The notes under the pieces are model-generated. The model had not been told where the DNA came from and made no database searches. It saw nothing but the letters and a program-made list of their open reading frames with translations. DNA of 6,554 nt, from contig JBKEDS010000073.1 of NCBI GenBank assembly GCA_047975545.1, positions 1 through 6,554 on the forward strand, written 5' to 3'. Position numbers and translations under genes: made by a program. Of this stretch, positions 1 to 5,970 are shown in pieces. Source of the stretch: JBKEDS01 sp047975545 (GTDB lineage Bacteria; Bacteroidota; Bacteroidia; Flavobacteriales; Flavobacteriaceae). Position 1 is the first letter of the stretch. Each line of letters starts with the position of its first letter.

Positions 1-8
1 GCAGATAG

Positions 9-45
9 ATTAATTTAATGGTGGAATTACCAAAATTAATTTTTT
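9..45 (+). terminator. Probable intrinsic terminator of an upstream gene outside the window
   Basis: An 8 bp perfect inverted repeat (9-16 with 33-40) encloses a second 4 bp stem, TGGT (19-22) with ACCA (29-32), and a 6 nt loop. A run of T (40-45) follows. This is the layout of a Rho-independent terminator on the + strand. The outer stem is made entirely of A-T pairs, so the hairpin would be weak. The gene it would serve lies left of the window. Confidence 0.4.
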
Positions 46-62
46 AAAAAAGTCAGGTTTTA

Positions 63-94
63 TTTGAAAGAAACAAAAAAGGGTTATATATTTG
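63..94 (+). promoter_or_regulatory. Bacteroidota-type promoter of the serine tRNA
   Basis: TATATTTG at 87-94 matches the Bacteroidota -7 consensus TAnnTTTG exactly. TTTG at 63-66 fits the -33 element. The 20 bp between them (67-86) is within the usual spacing for the primary sigma factor of this phylum. Transcription would start near position 100 and give a leader of roughly 30 nt before the mature tRNA at 134. Confidence 0.6.
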
Positions 95-133
95 CAGCCG
101 CAATTAAGGGCTGTTATTAAAAAACACCCTAAA

Positions 134-221
134 GGAGGAATGGCAGAGTGGTCGATTGCGGCAGTCTTGAAAACTGTTGAGGGTAACACCTCCGGGGGTT
201 CGAATCCCTCTTCCTCCGCCA
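134..221 (+). tRNA. tRNA-Ser (anticodon UGA)
   Basis: A complete class II tRNA cloverleaf can be folded by eye. The acceptor stem GGAGGAA (134-140) pairs with TTCCTCC (211-217), followed by discriminator G218 and an encoded CCA (219-221). The anticodon stem (161-165 with 173-177, one G-U pair) carries a 7 nt loop with anticodon TGA at 168-170, which reads UCA and probably other UCN serine codons. A long variable arm (about 178-193, stem 179-182 with 189-192) is typical of serine tRNAs. The T arm pairs 194-198 with 206-210 around TTCGAAT. It has its own promoter and terminator, so it appears to be a single-gene unit. No integrase or duplicated 3' end is visible, so there is no sign of an element inserted here. 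Confidence 0.97.
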
Positions 222-267
222 AAGAGCGCAATTGTTTGATTTTCAAATATTTGCGCTTTTATTTTTT
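222..267 (+). terminator. Intrinsic terminator of the tRNA gene
   Basis: A long hairpin starts just after the CCA end. AGCGCAA (225-231) pairs with TTGCGCT (251-257). After one T-T mismatch (232/250), the stem continues 233-238 with 244-249 around a 5 nt loop, and the outer pairs 222-224 with 258-260 lengthen the base. A T-rich tract to 267 follows. The strong stem plus U-tract makes this a convincing Rho-independent terminator for the tRNA transcript. Confidence 0.75.
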
Positions 268-384
268 GATTAGTTCCGACCATTGTACCGTTTTCCCTTA
301 TTTCCTTCACAAAAACCATCCAAACTTCTATTTTCTTTTATAGGTTAGTTGTATTTTTAAGCAACAAAAAAAACAGTTTATACC

Positions 385-1050
385 ATGAACCTAAATGCCT
401 ATATAGACCACACCCTGCTTAAAGCCACGGCCACAAAGCAGGAAATAATAAGTTTGTGCAACGAAGCCAAGCAATACCATTTTAGCACCGTTTGCGTTAA
501 TTCCTGTTATGCCGCTTTGGCAGCCGAACAATTAAAAAACAGCACGGTTAAAGTTTGCTGCGTTGTTGGGTTTCCCTTGGGCGCCATGAGTACCCAAGCC
601 AAAGTAACCGAAACCAAACAGGCCGTTTTGGATGGCGCCGACGAAATCGATATGGTAATAAATTTGGGCTGGTTAAAAAGTAAGGATTTCGATGCCGTTT
701 ATAACGATATAAATGCCGTAAAAAAGGGCTTGCCCGACAAGGTTTTAAAAGTTATTTTGGAAACGGGCTATTTAAACGACCAAGACATTATAAAAGCCAG
801 CGAACTGGCCATAAAGGCAGGTGCCGATTTTATAAAAACATCAACGGGGTTTGGAAACCGGGGCGCCAGTTTGCACGATATTAAACTTATGAAACAAGCC
901 GCACAAAACAAGGCAAAAATAAAAGCCTCCGGTGGCATAAGGGATTACAAAACAGCATTGGAATATATTAATTTGGGCGTAGACCGCATTGGCACTTCCT
1001 CGGGTATTGCTATTGTTACGGGACAAAATTCTTCCTCCGAAAATTATTAG
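385..1050 (+). CDS. deoC: Deoxyribose-phosphate aldolase (DeoC)
   Basis: Class I aldolase (EC 4.1.2.4) that reversibly splits 2-deoxy-D-ribose 5-phosphate into glyceraldehyde 3-phosphate and acetaldehyde in the cytoplasm, the last step of deoxynucleoside catabolism. The 221-residue protein has the normal family length and a TIM-barrel pattern. The DEIDMVIN strand carries D89, FIKTSTGF carries the Schiff-base lysine K151, and KASGGIR carries the second catalytic lysine K180; these match E. coli D102, K167 and K201. The phosphate-binding end GTSSG lies at 203-207. The start at 385 is chosen because the family's N-terminal DHTLLK motif follows directly, at residues 8-13. No Shine-Dalgarno is seen, only an A-rich stretch, which is usual in this phylum. 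deoD begins 2 nt after the stop, so the two are almost certainly cotranscribed. I could not find a convincing promoter in 268-384. Confidence 0.96.
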   Translation: MNLNAYIDHTLLKATATKQEIISLCNEAKQYHFSTVCVNSCYAALAAEQLKNSTVKVCCVVGFPLGAMSTQAKVTETKQAVLDGADEIDMVINLGWLKSKDFDAVYNDINAVKKGLPDKVLKVILETGYLNDQDIIKASELAIKAGADFIKTSTGFGNRGASLHDIKLMKQAAQNKAKIKASGGIRDYKTALEYINLGVDRIGTSSGIAIVTGQNSSSENY

Positions 1051-1052
1051 TT

Positions 1053-1751
1053 ATGAGCGTACACATTGAAGCCAAACAAGGCGAAATTGCCGAAACCATA
1101 CTATTGCCCGGCGACCCGCTTCGTGCCAAATGGATTGCCGAAACGTTTCTGGACAAGCCAAAATGCTTTAATACCCTTAGGGGCATGCTGGGGTATACGG
1201 GGCTGTACAAGGGCAAAACCGTTTCGGTAATGGGTACCGGCATGGGCATTCCGTCCATATCTATTTATGCGCACGAGCTTATTACCCAGTACGGTGTAAA
1301 AAACTTGGTTCGTGTTGGCAGTGCCGGCTCGTACCAAGCCCATGTAAACTTGCGGGATATTGTAATTGCCATGTCGGCCTCCACCGATTCGGGTATTAAT
1401 GCCCTGACATTTAATTCGGGTACTTTTGCCCCTACGGCCAGTTTTAAATTGTTCCAAAAAGCTGTTATGGTTGCCGAAAACAAGAAGCTCCCGTTTCATG
1501 TGGGCAACATTTTTTCGTCGGACGAATTTTACTCCAACCAACCCGATCATTATAAAAAATGGGCCACATACGGTGTGCTTTGTGTTGAAATGGAAACAGC
1601 GGGACTGTACAGTATTGCCGCCAAGCACAAGGTTAACGCCTTGAGCATTTTAACCATTTCCGATTCGTTGGTTACGGGCGAAAGCCTACCCAGCAAAGAC
1701 CGGGAAAACACATTTGGCAATATGGTTAACATTGCTTTGGAATTGGTTTAA
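1053..1751 (+). CDS. deoD: Purine nucleoside phosphorylase (DeoD type)
   Basis: Cytoplasmic purine nucleoside phosphorylase (EC 2.4.2.1) of the hexameric bacterial type. It converts purine (deoxy)ribonucleosides and phosphate to the free base and (deoxy)ribose 1-phosphate. The 232 residues compare with about 239 in E. coli, and the active-site positions line up with E. coli numbering: H4, G20 and R24 in LPGDPLR, R43, R87 and S90 in RVGSAGS, the VEMET motif with E179, M180 and E181, and the general acid D204 with S203 and R217. All key residues are present, so it should be active. It is downstream of deoC in a tight operon. Its product needs phosphopentomutase (DeoB) to become the DeoC substrate, and that gene is not in the window. 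The gene ends 9 bp from the stop of the convergent sulfatase gene, with no terminator hairpin in that gap. Confidence 0.96.
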   Translation: MSVHIEAKQGEIAETILLPGDPLRAKWIAETFLDKPKCFNTLRGMLGYTGLYKGKTVSVMGTGMGIPSISIYAHELITQYGVKNLVRVGSAGSYQAHVNLRDIVIAMSASTDSGINALTFNSGTFAPTASFKLFQKAVMVAENKKLPFHVGNIFSSDEFYSNQPDHYKKWATYGVLCVEMETAGLYSIAAKHKVNALSILTISDSLVTGESLPSKDRENTFGNMVNIALELV

Positions 1752-1760
1752 TATCACTTT

Positions 1761-3830
1761 TTAGTTGAACAACATACTTGCCGGTATATCTGCCTTTTCT
1801 AAATCCGGTCCTTGTAGCTGCAATTTCAAAAAAGGCTTTATTTCTTGGTTTTGCTGATAAAAAACACGAATGGGGTGCATGCCCGCCTTTAAGTTTAAGC
1901 TCGCCGATTGTGCTTGGGAAGTAAAAGTGAAATCGTTATCCAATACATGTATATCATGCAGCATAACATGGCACTTTGCTCCCGACTTTAGAAAAATTTG
2001 ATAGGTGCCGTCCTTGGGAATATTGATGTATCCGGTAAAGGACAACCCGAAATTGCTTTTAAATTTGGTTTTCAAGTTTAAATTTTTCACCTTTTTAGCT
2101 TTCACTTCTTTTAAATAATCAAAGTTGGGCACCCAACCGTAACGGCCTTGGTATTCTTTTTTAACCAAGCCTTTTTTTAAGCCTTCAACCTTTACGCTTG
2201 GTATAAGTTCGCTATCGTAAACCCGTGGCGCGGAACTATCGGGGCGCCGTATTTGCAATACCTTATCGTGCATTTGTTGTTGTAATTCGGGCATATTGTT
2301 GGCCAAATTATTGCTTTCCCTAACATCGGTAGCCATGTTGTAAATTTCGAAAGGGGCATCGTGGCTTTCTACATTATACCGTATGCCCTTGTAATTGCCC
2401 ATGCGTATTACCTGCATTTCGCCCCGTTCGCGATTACGCTTTGAGGGCTCGAAATCGGTATAATTTTCCGTTTTTCCCGATACTTTATACTCGTGATAGG
2501 TATAGCCTTTATCGATTTGATTTTTGTTGTCCTGCTTTAACGAAGGCATTAACGAAACCCCATCGGTTACGGCGGGAACAGGTATATGGGCGGCTTCGGC
2601 AAACGTAGCCATCCAATCCCATTGTCCGGAAGGAAAATCGACCTTTAACGACTGCGGAATAACGCCCGGATACCGGGCAATGGCAGGTATGCGAATACCG
2701 GCTTCCCATACGTCTCGCTTAGTACCGTTCATATTGGCATACGATTGAAAAAATTGTGGGTCCTGTTTATACTGCCCGCCTGCCCCGGCCTCGTGGTGTG
2801 GGCCGTTGTCGGAGGTAAACACAATCATGGTATTATTATCAATTTGCAAATCCTTTAGCAACCGGATAATATCGGCAATGGCGTTATCCAACCGCCTAAT
2901 CATGGTGGCATGTCGCTTTTCGGCATCGTTCCAATCGGTATTGGCATAATCGGGGTGTATGTACGAATCGCGTTTGCCCGAAGCGGTATTTACCAAAGGG
3001 GTTTCGGCATTATTGCCCGTCCACTGTACGCCGCCGTTTAAACCGCCCCCTTCGGGATAGGCTTGGGTTGGGGCTTGTAATATGGCATGGGGCGTATCGT
3101 AAGCCAAATACATAAAAAAAGGCTGTTGCGGCTTTGCGCTTTCATGTTCTGTAATCCATTGCTTTGCCTTGGCGGTAAACACGTCGGTAGTATAGGTTAA
3201 ATCGGTATTTTCCTGAATATTGGTATAGCCGTCGGTAAAATAAGCCTTATGCCTGGTCGTGCCATTTTGCGGATAATGTTGGTGCCCCTGTATGTGGAAC
3301 AAATACCCAAAAAATTGGTCGAACCCTCGTTTTAGGGGGTGTGCGGGCAAGGCTTCCGGATCGGGGTCCTCATTGCTGTTTTTATCCCGAGCCCCGGCAA
3401 CGCCCGCTTTTCCAACGTGGAGCGTGCGATACCCCGCTTTCGATAGCATTTGGGCCATGGTTAAACCGTTATTTATGGGCTTATCGAACTGGTTGTCGCG
3501 AACGCTGGAATGCCCTTGGTGCAAGCCTTCCAGTAACGATGCCCGTGCGGGCGCGCAAACCGGTGCCGCCGTGTAGTGGTTGGTTAGCATAGCACCCTCG
3601 TTGGCCATTTTATCAAGATTGGGAGTGGCCATTTTTCGTGTTCCCGTGCGTTGGTTTTGCCAAAAATTGCCCAAATCGCCATAGCCTAAATCGTCTACAT
3701 ATATAAGAATAATATTGGGACCGTTGTTTGGTATTGGCGTACCGGAATAATCTGTATTGCCATTTTGGGCATTGAGGTTTAAAATAGATATGAAAAAAAA
3801 TAACAAAATCGGTTTTCTGAAAGCCATCAT
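1761..3830 (-). CDS. Secreted FGly-type sulfatase with C-terminal PA14-like domain
   Basis: A 689-residue exported hydrolase of the S1 (arylsulfatase-like, alkaline phosphatase superfamily) family, expected to cleave sulfate esters from a carbohydrate. Residues 1-21 form a Sec signal peptide with a hydrophobic core and the cleavage-type end NLNA-Q. The catalytic domain spans about 38-520. It shows VDDLGYGD with metal ligands D46 and D47, the CAPAR motif at 92-96 where C92 (codon 3555-3557) would be oxidised to formylglycine, TPH with H248, SDNGPH with D341 and N342, and KRDVWEAGIRIP with K371. The site usually written GKWH reads GKAGVAG (140-146), so its histidine is absent. The C-terminal 110 residues (about 580-689: GYINIPKDGTYQIFL, KAGMHPIRVFY, final IPASMLF) resemble a PA14 carbohydrate-binding domain. 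M1 and M2 are adjacent, so the start could be 3827. The substrate is unknown; the linked acetylesterase suggests a plant or algal polysaccharide. Confidence 0.94.
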   Translation of the reverse strand: MMAFRKPILLFFFISILNLNAQNGNTDYSGTPIPNNGPNIILIYVDDLGYGDLGNFWQNQRTGTRKMATPNLDKMANEGAMLTNHYTAAPVCAPARASLLEGLHQGHSSVRDNQFDKPINNGLTMAQMLSKAGYRTLHVGKAGVAGARDKNSNEDPDPEALPAHPLKRGFDQFFGYLFHIQGHQHYPQNGTTRHKAYFTDGYTNIQENTDLTYTTDVFTAKAKQWITEHESAKPQQPFFMYLAYDTPHAILQAPTQAYPEGGGLNGGVQWTGNNAETPLVNTASGKRDSYIHPDYANTDWNDAEKRHATMIRRLDNAIADIIRLLKDLQIDNNTMIVFTSDNGPHHEAGAGGQYKQDPQFFQSYANMNGTKRDVWEAGIRIPAIARYPGVIPQSLKVDFPSGQWDWMATFAEAAHIPVPAVTDGVSLMPSLKQDNKNQIDKGYTYHEYKVSGKTENYTDFEPSKRNRERGEMQVIRMGNYKGIRYNVESHDAPFEIYNMATDVRESNNLANNMPELQQQMHDKVLQIRRPDSSAPRVYDSELIPSVKVEGLKKGLVKKEYQGRYGWVPNFDYLKEVKAKKVKNLNLKTKFKSNFGLSFTGYINIPKDGTYQIFLKSGAKCHVMLHDIHVLDNDFTFTSQAQSASLNLKAGMHPIRVFYQQNQEIKPFLKLQLQGPDLEKADIPASMLFN

Positions 3831-3881
3831 AACGAATTCTTCTTAATTTTTAATTTCTTTGTTCGCTACAGTCACGAAGTT

Positions 3882-3889
3882 CAAATATA
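3882..3889 (-). promoter_or_regulatory. Candidate -7 element of the sulfatase gene
   Basis: On the minus strand, positions 3889 down to 3882 read TATATTTG, an exact match to the Bacteroidota -7 consensus. It lies 51 bp upstream of the sulfatase start, giving an expected leader of about 45 nt. No good TTTG is seen about 20 bp further upstream (ATTC lies there), so the promoter may be weak or helped by an activator. Confidence 0.45.
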
Positions 3890-3952
3890 GTTTTTTTAGT
3901 AGTTTTATGAATTATAGTTTTTGTGTTTTTTAATTTATCAACACACGCACCT

Positions 3953-3962
3953 CCCCCCCCCC
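3953..3962. repeat. Homopolymeric run of ten C between divergent genes
   Basis: Ten consecutive C (3953-3962; eleven of twelve bases C from 3951) sit in otherwise AT-rich DNA between the sulfatase and the sugar dehydrogenase genes. The tract is 77 bp upstream of the + strand start codon at 4040 and about 64 bp upstream of the sulfatase -7 element. Such tracts are prone to slipped-strand length change. Whether this one affects transcription is unknown, and its exact length also deserves checking for sequencing error. Confidence 0.85.
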
Positions 3963-4039
3963 GACCAACGAACTTTAACAAAATGATTTACCCATGATGT
4001 TGTATTTAACAGTATATTTAAAAATAAAATCGTTTTTTA

Positions 4040-5164
4040 ATGAAAACCGCCTATTCTATTATTCTGTCATTATTGTTTGTTCTATTGTCATGCGCACAAC
4101 AAACAGATTCCAAAATTGAAGCCCAAGTACCTTCTCCACTTAACTACAGCACCCAAACAGTAGTACCCGACATCGATATTCCTTGGGGGTTGGCATTTTT
4201 GCCCGATGGCAGCTTATTAATTACGGAAAAATCGGGAAACCTCATCCACTTCAATAATGGTCTTAGAACCAATATAGAAAACCTGCCCGAAATTTACGTT
4301 CGCGGACAAGGCGGCTTAATGGATGTAGCGCTTCACCCCGACTACGCCAACAACGGTTGGATTTATTTTAGCTATGCTTCTTCCGACGGCAACGGCGACG
4401 GCGGCAATACAGCCTTAATGCGCGCCAAGATAAAAAACAATACACTTATTGAAAAAACGCTTTTGTACAAAGCCTCGCCCAACACCAAAAAAGGACAGCA
4501 TTTTGGCTCCAGAATTGAATTTGACAACAAAGGGTTTCTCTATTTTTCTATTGGCGAGCGTGGTGAACGGGATGTCAATCCTCAAGACATTACTAAAGAT
4601 GGTGGCAAAATATACAGGCTTCACAACGATGGGACTATTCCTAATGATAATCCTTTTTTTGATAGCGAAAATGCCAAAAAGGCTATTTTTAGCTATGGGC
4701 ACCGAAATCCGCAAGGCATGGCCAAACATCCCGAAACAGGACAGATATGGACGCACGAGCATGGCCCGCAAGGCGGCGATGAAATTAACATTATCGACAA
4801 GGGCAAAAACTACGGCTGGCCAATAATTTCATACGGTATTAATTACAATGGTACACCTTTTACAGATATAACGGAAAAAGAAGGCATGGAACAACCACTT
4901 TTTTACTGGGTACCATCCATTGCGCCCAGCGGAATGGCCTTTGTTACCTCGAAACTTTACCCCGATTGGCAAGGCAGCATATTGGTGGGATCTTTAAAAT
5001 TTCAGTACTTAGAGCGTTTGGTTTTAAAAAACAGCCACGTAATAAAACGTGAAAAATTGTTCGAAAACATAGGACGGGTAAGGAATGTGAAACAAGGTCC
5101 AGACGGCTATATTTATTTGGGGGTTGAAGGGAAAGGCATCCTTAAAATCGTTTCCATTCAATAA
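4040..5164 (+). CDS. PQQ-dependent aldose sugar dehydrogenase-like lipoprotein
   Basis: A 374-residue six-bladed beta-propeller oxidoreductase of the soluble glucose/sorbosone dehydrogenase family (E. coli YliI/Asd, Acinetobacter sGDH), which oxidises an aldose to the lactone using pyrroloquinoline quinone and passes electrons to an acceptor. The N-terminus has a short hydrophobic segment ending in the lipobox LLSC with C18, so it should be a lipoprotein exported to the envelope. Family marks in order are IPWGLAFLPDG (47-57), RGQGGLMDVALHP (88-100), GQHFGSRIEF with the likely base H154, the PQQ-binding YGHRNPQG with R222 and N223, HEHGPQGGDEIN (239-250), W290 with PSIAPSG, and GRVRNVKQGPDGYIY with R346 and R348. 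The key residues are intact. TATATTTA at 4013-4020 differs by one base from the -7 consensus but has no clear -33 partner. A cytochrome c gene downstream could encode its electron acceptor. The real sugar substrate cannot be told from sequence. Confidence 0.93.
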   Translation: MKTAYSIILSLLFVLLSCAQQTDSKIEAQVPSPLNYSTQTVVPDIDIPWGLAFLPDGSLLITEKSGNLIHFNNGLRTNIENLPEIYVRGQGGLMDVALHPDYANNGWIYFSYASSDGNGDGGNTALMRAKIKNNTLIEKTLLYKASPNTKKGQHFGSRIEFDNKGFLYFSIGERGERDVNPQDITKDGGKIYRLHNDGTIPNDNPFFDSENAKKAIFSYGHRNPQGMAKHPETGQIWTHEHGPQGGDEINIIDKGKNYGWPIISYGINYNGTPFTDITEKEGMEQPLFYWVPSIAPSGMAFVTSKLYPDWQGSILVGSLKFQYLERLVLKNSHVIKREKLFENIGRVRNVKQGPDGYIYLGVEGKGILKIVSIQ

Positions 5165-5438
5165 CATTTAGTAAAAGCCCTTAATGGGCATACTTCGGCT
5201 TTGCTCAGCACAGGTTTGGCAGGACAAAATTCGATACCCAACGAAACAATTAAATAACTGAACAACAAGCTCTTGATGAGATTTAAATAGATGAAACCCT
5301 CATAGAGGAATTTAGTATAGCCAAGATAATCACCTCTACAAAAGGACATGAATAAAAACATAGGCCTGTAGGCTTTCGGTTATTTTTCTAAGCATCATAA
5401 AAACCTAAAAATAAAATGTTTAACTTAAATTCATTCGA
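5165..5438. other. Intergenic spacer without a convincing gene; possible relic and repeat-like sequence
   Basis: This 274 bp spacer between the sugar dehydrogenase and the cytochrome holds no credible complete gene. Its left part has a small hairpin (GCCC 5177-5180 with GGGC 5186-5189), followed by the GC-richer segment 5190-5222, which reads like the dispersed CTTCGGCTTxGCTCAGCACAGG type of repeat I recall from Bacteroidota intergenic DNA (from memory, not checked). One + strand frame, 5254-5355, gives protein-like sequence interrupted by a single TAA at 5284-5286, perhaps the tail of a decayed gene. A weak hairpin, AGGCC (5362-5366) with GGCTT (5371-5375), before a T-rich stretch to 5387 might end the upstream transcript. 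Confidence 0.4.
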
Positions 5439-5443
5439 ATGAA
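5430..5443. repeat. 14 bp perfect palindrome spanning the cytochrome start codon
   Basis: TTCATTCGAATGAA is its own reverse complement and contains the ATG at 5439-5441. As RNA it could form a 5 bp stem with a TCGA loop that hides the start codon; as DNA it could be a dimer-type operator. It could also be chance in AT-rich sequence. Confidence 0.5.
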
Positions 5444-5849
5444 ATATTTTATTTTAAGCCTTGTAGTATTGGTTCTATTATCATTCACCATAAAAACCAG
5501 CCAACAAGACAATACTCTGGATGAAAGTATAGAAAGAGGCCGTAATATTTACAACGATTTTTGCATAACCTGCCATTTGTCCAACGGCGAAGGCGTTAAA
5601 GGCGTATACCCGCCCCTTGCCAACTCCGATTATTTAAAAAATATCAAAGCAAGCATTAAAGCTGTAAAATTTGGTATTTCGGGCGAGCTTATCGTTAACG
5701 GCAAAAAATACAACGGCACCATGACGCCCTTAGGCTTAGACGATGATGAAATTGCCGATGTTATTAACTACATAAACAATTCGTGGGGCAACAAAAACGA
5801 TACGCTGGTTACAAAAGCAATGGTTTTCAGCGTTAAAAACAATCCATAG
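5439..5849 (+). CDS. Small exported class I cytochrome c
   Basis: A 136-residue mono-haem cytochrome c that carries electrons in the periplasm or at the membrane surface. Residues 3-18 form a hydrophobic export segment. No lipobox cysteine or clear cleavage site is present, so it may be cleaved nearby or remain as a membrane anchor. The haem attachment site CITCH lies at 42-46 (C42, C45, axial H46), followed by the usual NGEGVKGVYPPLANSDY region (49-65). M95 in YNGTMTPLG is the probable second axial ligand. The final helix DDDEIADVINYINNSWGN (101-118) is typical of the family. It lies 274 bp after the PQQ sugar dehydrogenase gene on the same strand. In many bacteria such cytochromes accept electrons from PQQ or flavin dehydrogenases, so a partnership is plausible but inferred. 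The gap and the palindrome over its start leave open whether it is cotranscribed. No consensus promoter was found directly upstream. Confidence 0.94.
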   Translation: MKYFILSLVVLVLLSFTIKTSQQDNTLDESIERGRNIYNDFCITCHLSNGEGVKGVYPPLANSDYLKNIKASIKAVKFGISGELIVNGKKYNGTMTPLGLDDDEIADVINYINNSWGNKNDTLVTKAMVFSVKNNP

Positions 5850-5970
5850 CCAAAGAGCCTCGCTAACACATATATTTCTTTTAGCTGTCAAGGTATCATC
5901 ACAGTACAGGATAGTTGTTCATTTCATTTAAACTATTTTTAGTGAAATTTAAAAAACAAAACACTATTCA

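Noticed and set aside
134..221. The tRNA gene as an attachment site of an integrated element
   Set aside because: No integrase gene and no second copy of the tRNA 3' end occur in the window, and the downstream genes are ordinary metabolic genes.
10..343. Open frames on both strands across the serine tRNA (10-246 and 104-319 minus, 92-343 plus)
   Set aside because: They overlap the tRNA, its promoter and its terminator. The translated tRNA sequence gives the familiar false peptide with GFEPP-like text. No family resemblance.
348..364. Short inverted repeat GTTG/CAAC upstream of deoC as a possible operator or hairpin
   Set aside because: Only 4 bp with a long AT-rich loop; expected by chance in this composition.
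1101..1628. 175-codon minus-strand open frame inside deoD
   Set aside because: It lies antisense to a gene with every catalytic residue in place. The composition is rich in R, G, N and H without domain sense, so it is a shadow frame.
4415..4826. Open frames of 118 and 125 codons (minus and plus) inside the sugar dehydrogenase gene
   Set aside because: Both lie within a well-conserved beta-propeller gene in other frames and resemble no known protein.
5158..5361. 67-codon minus-strand open frame in the spacer before the cytochrome gene
   Set aside because: It has no recognisable domain, overlaps the end of the dehydrogenase gene, and part of it is the repeat-like segment, whose translation (PVLSKAEV) is a common false peptide.
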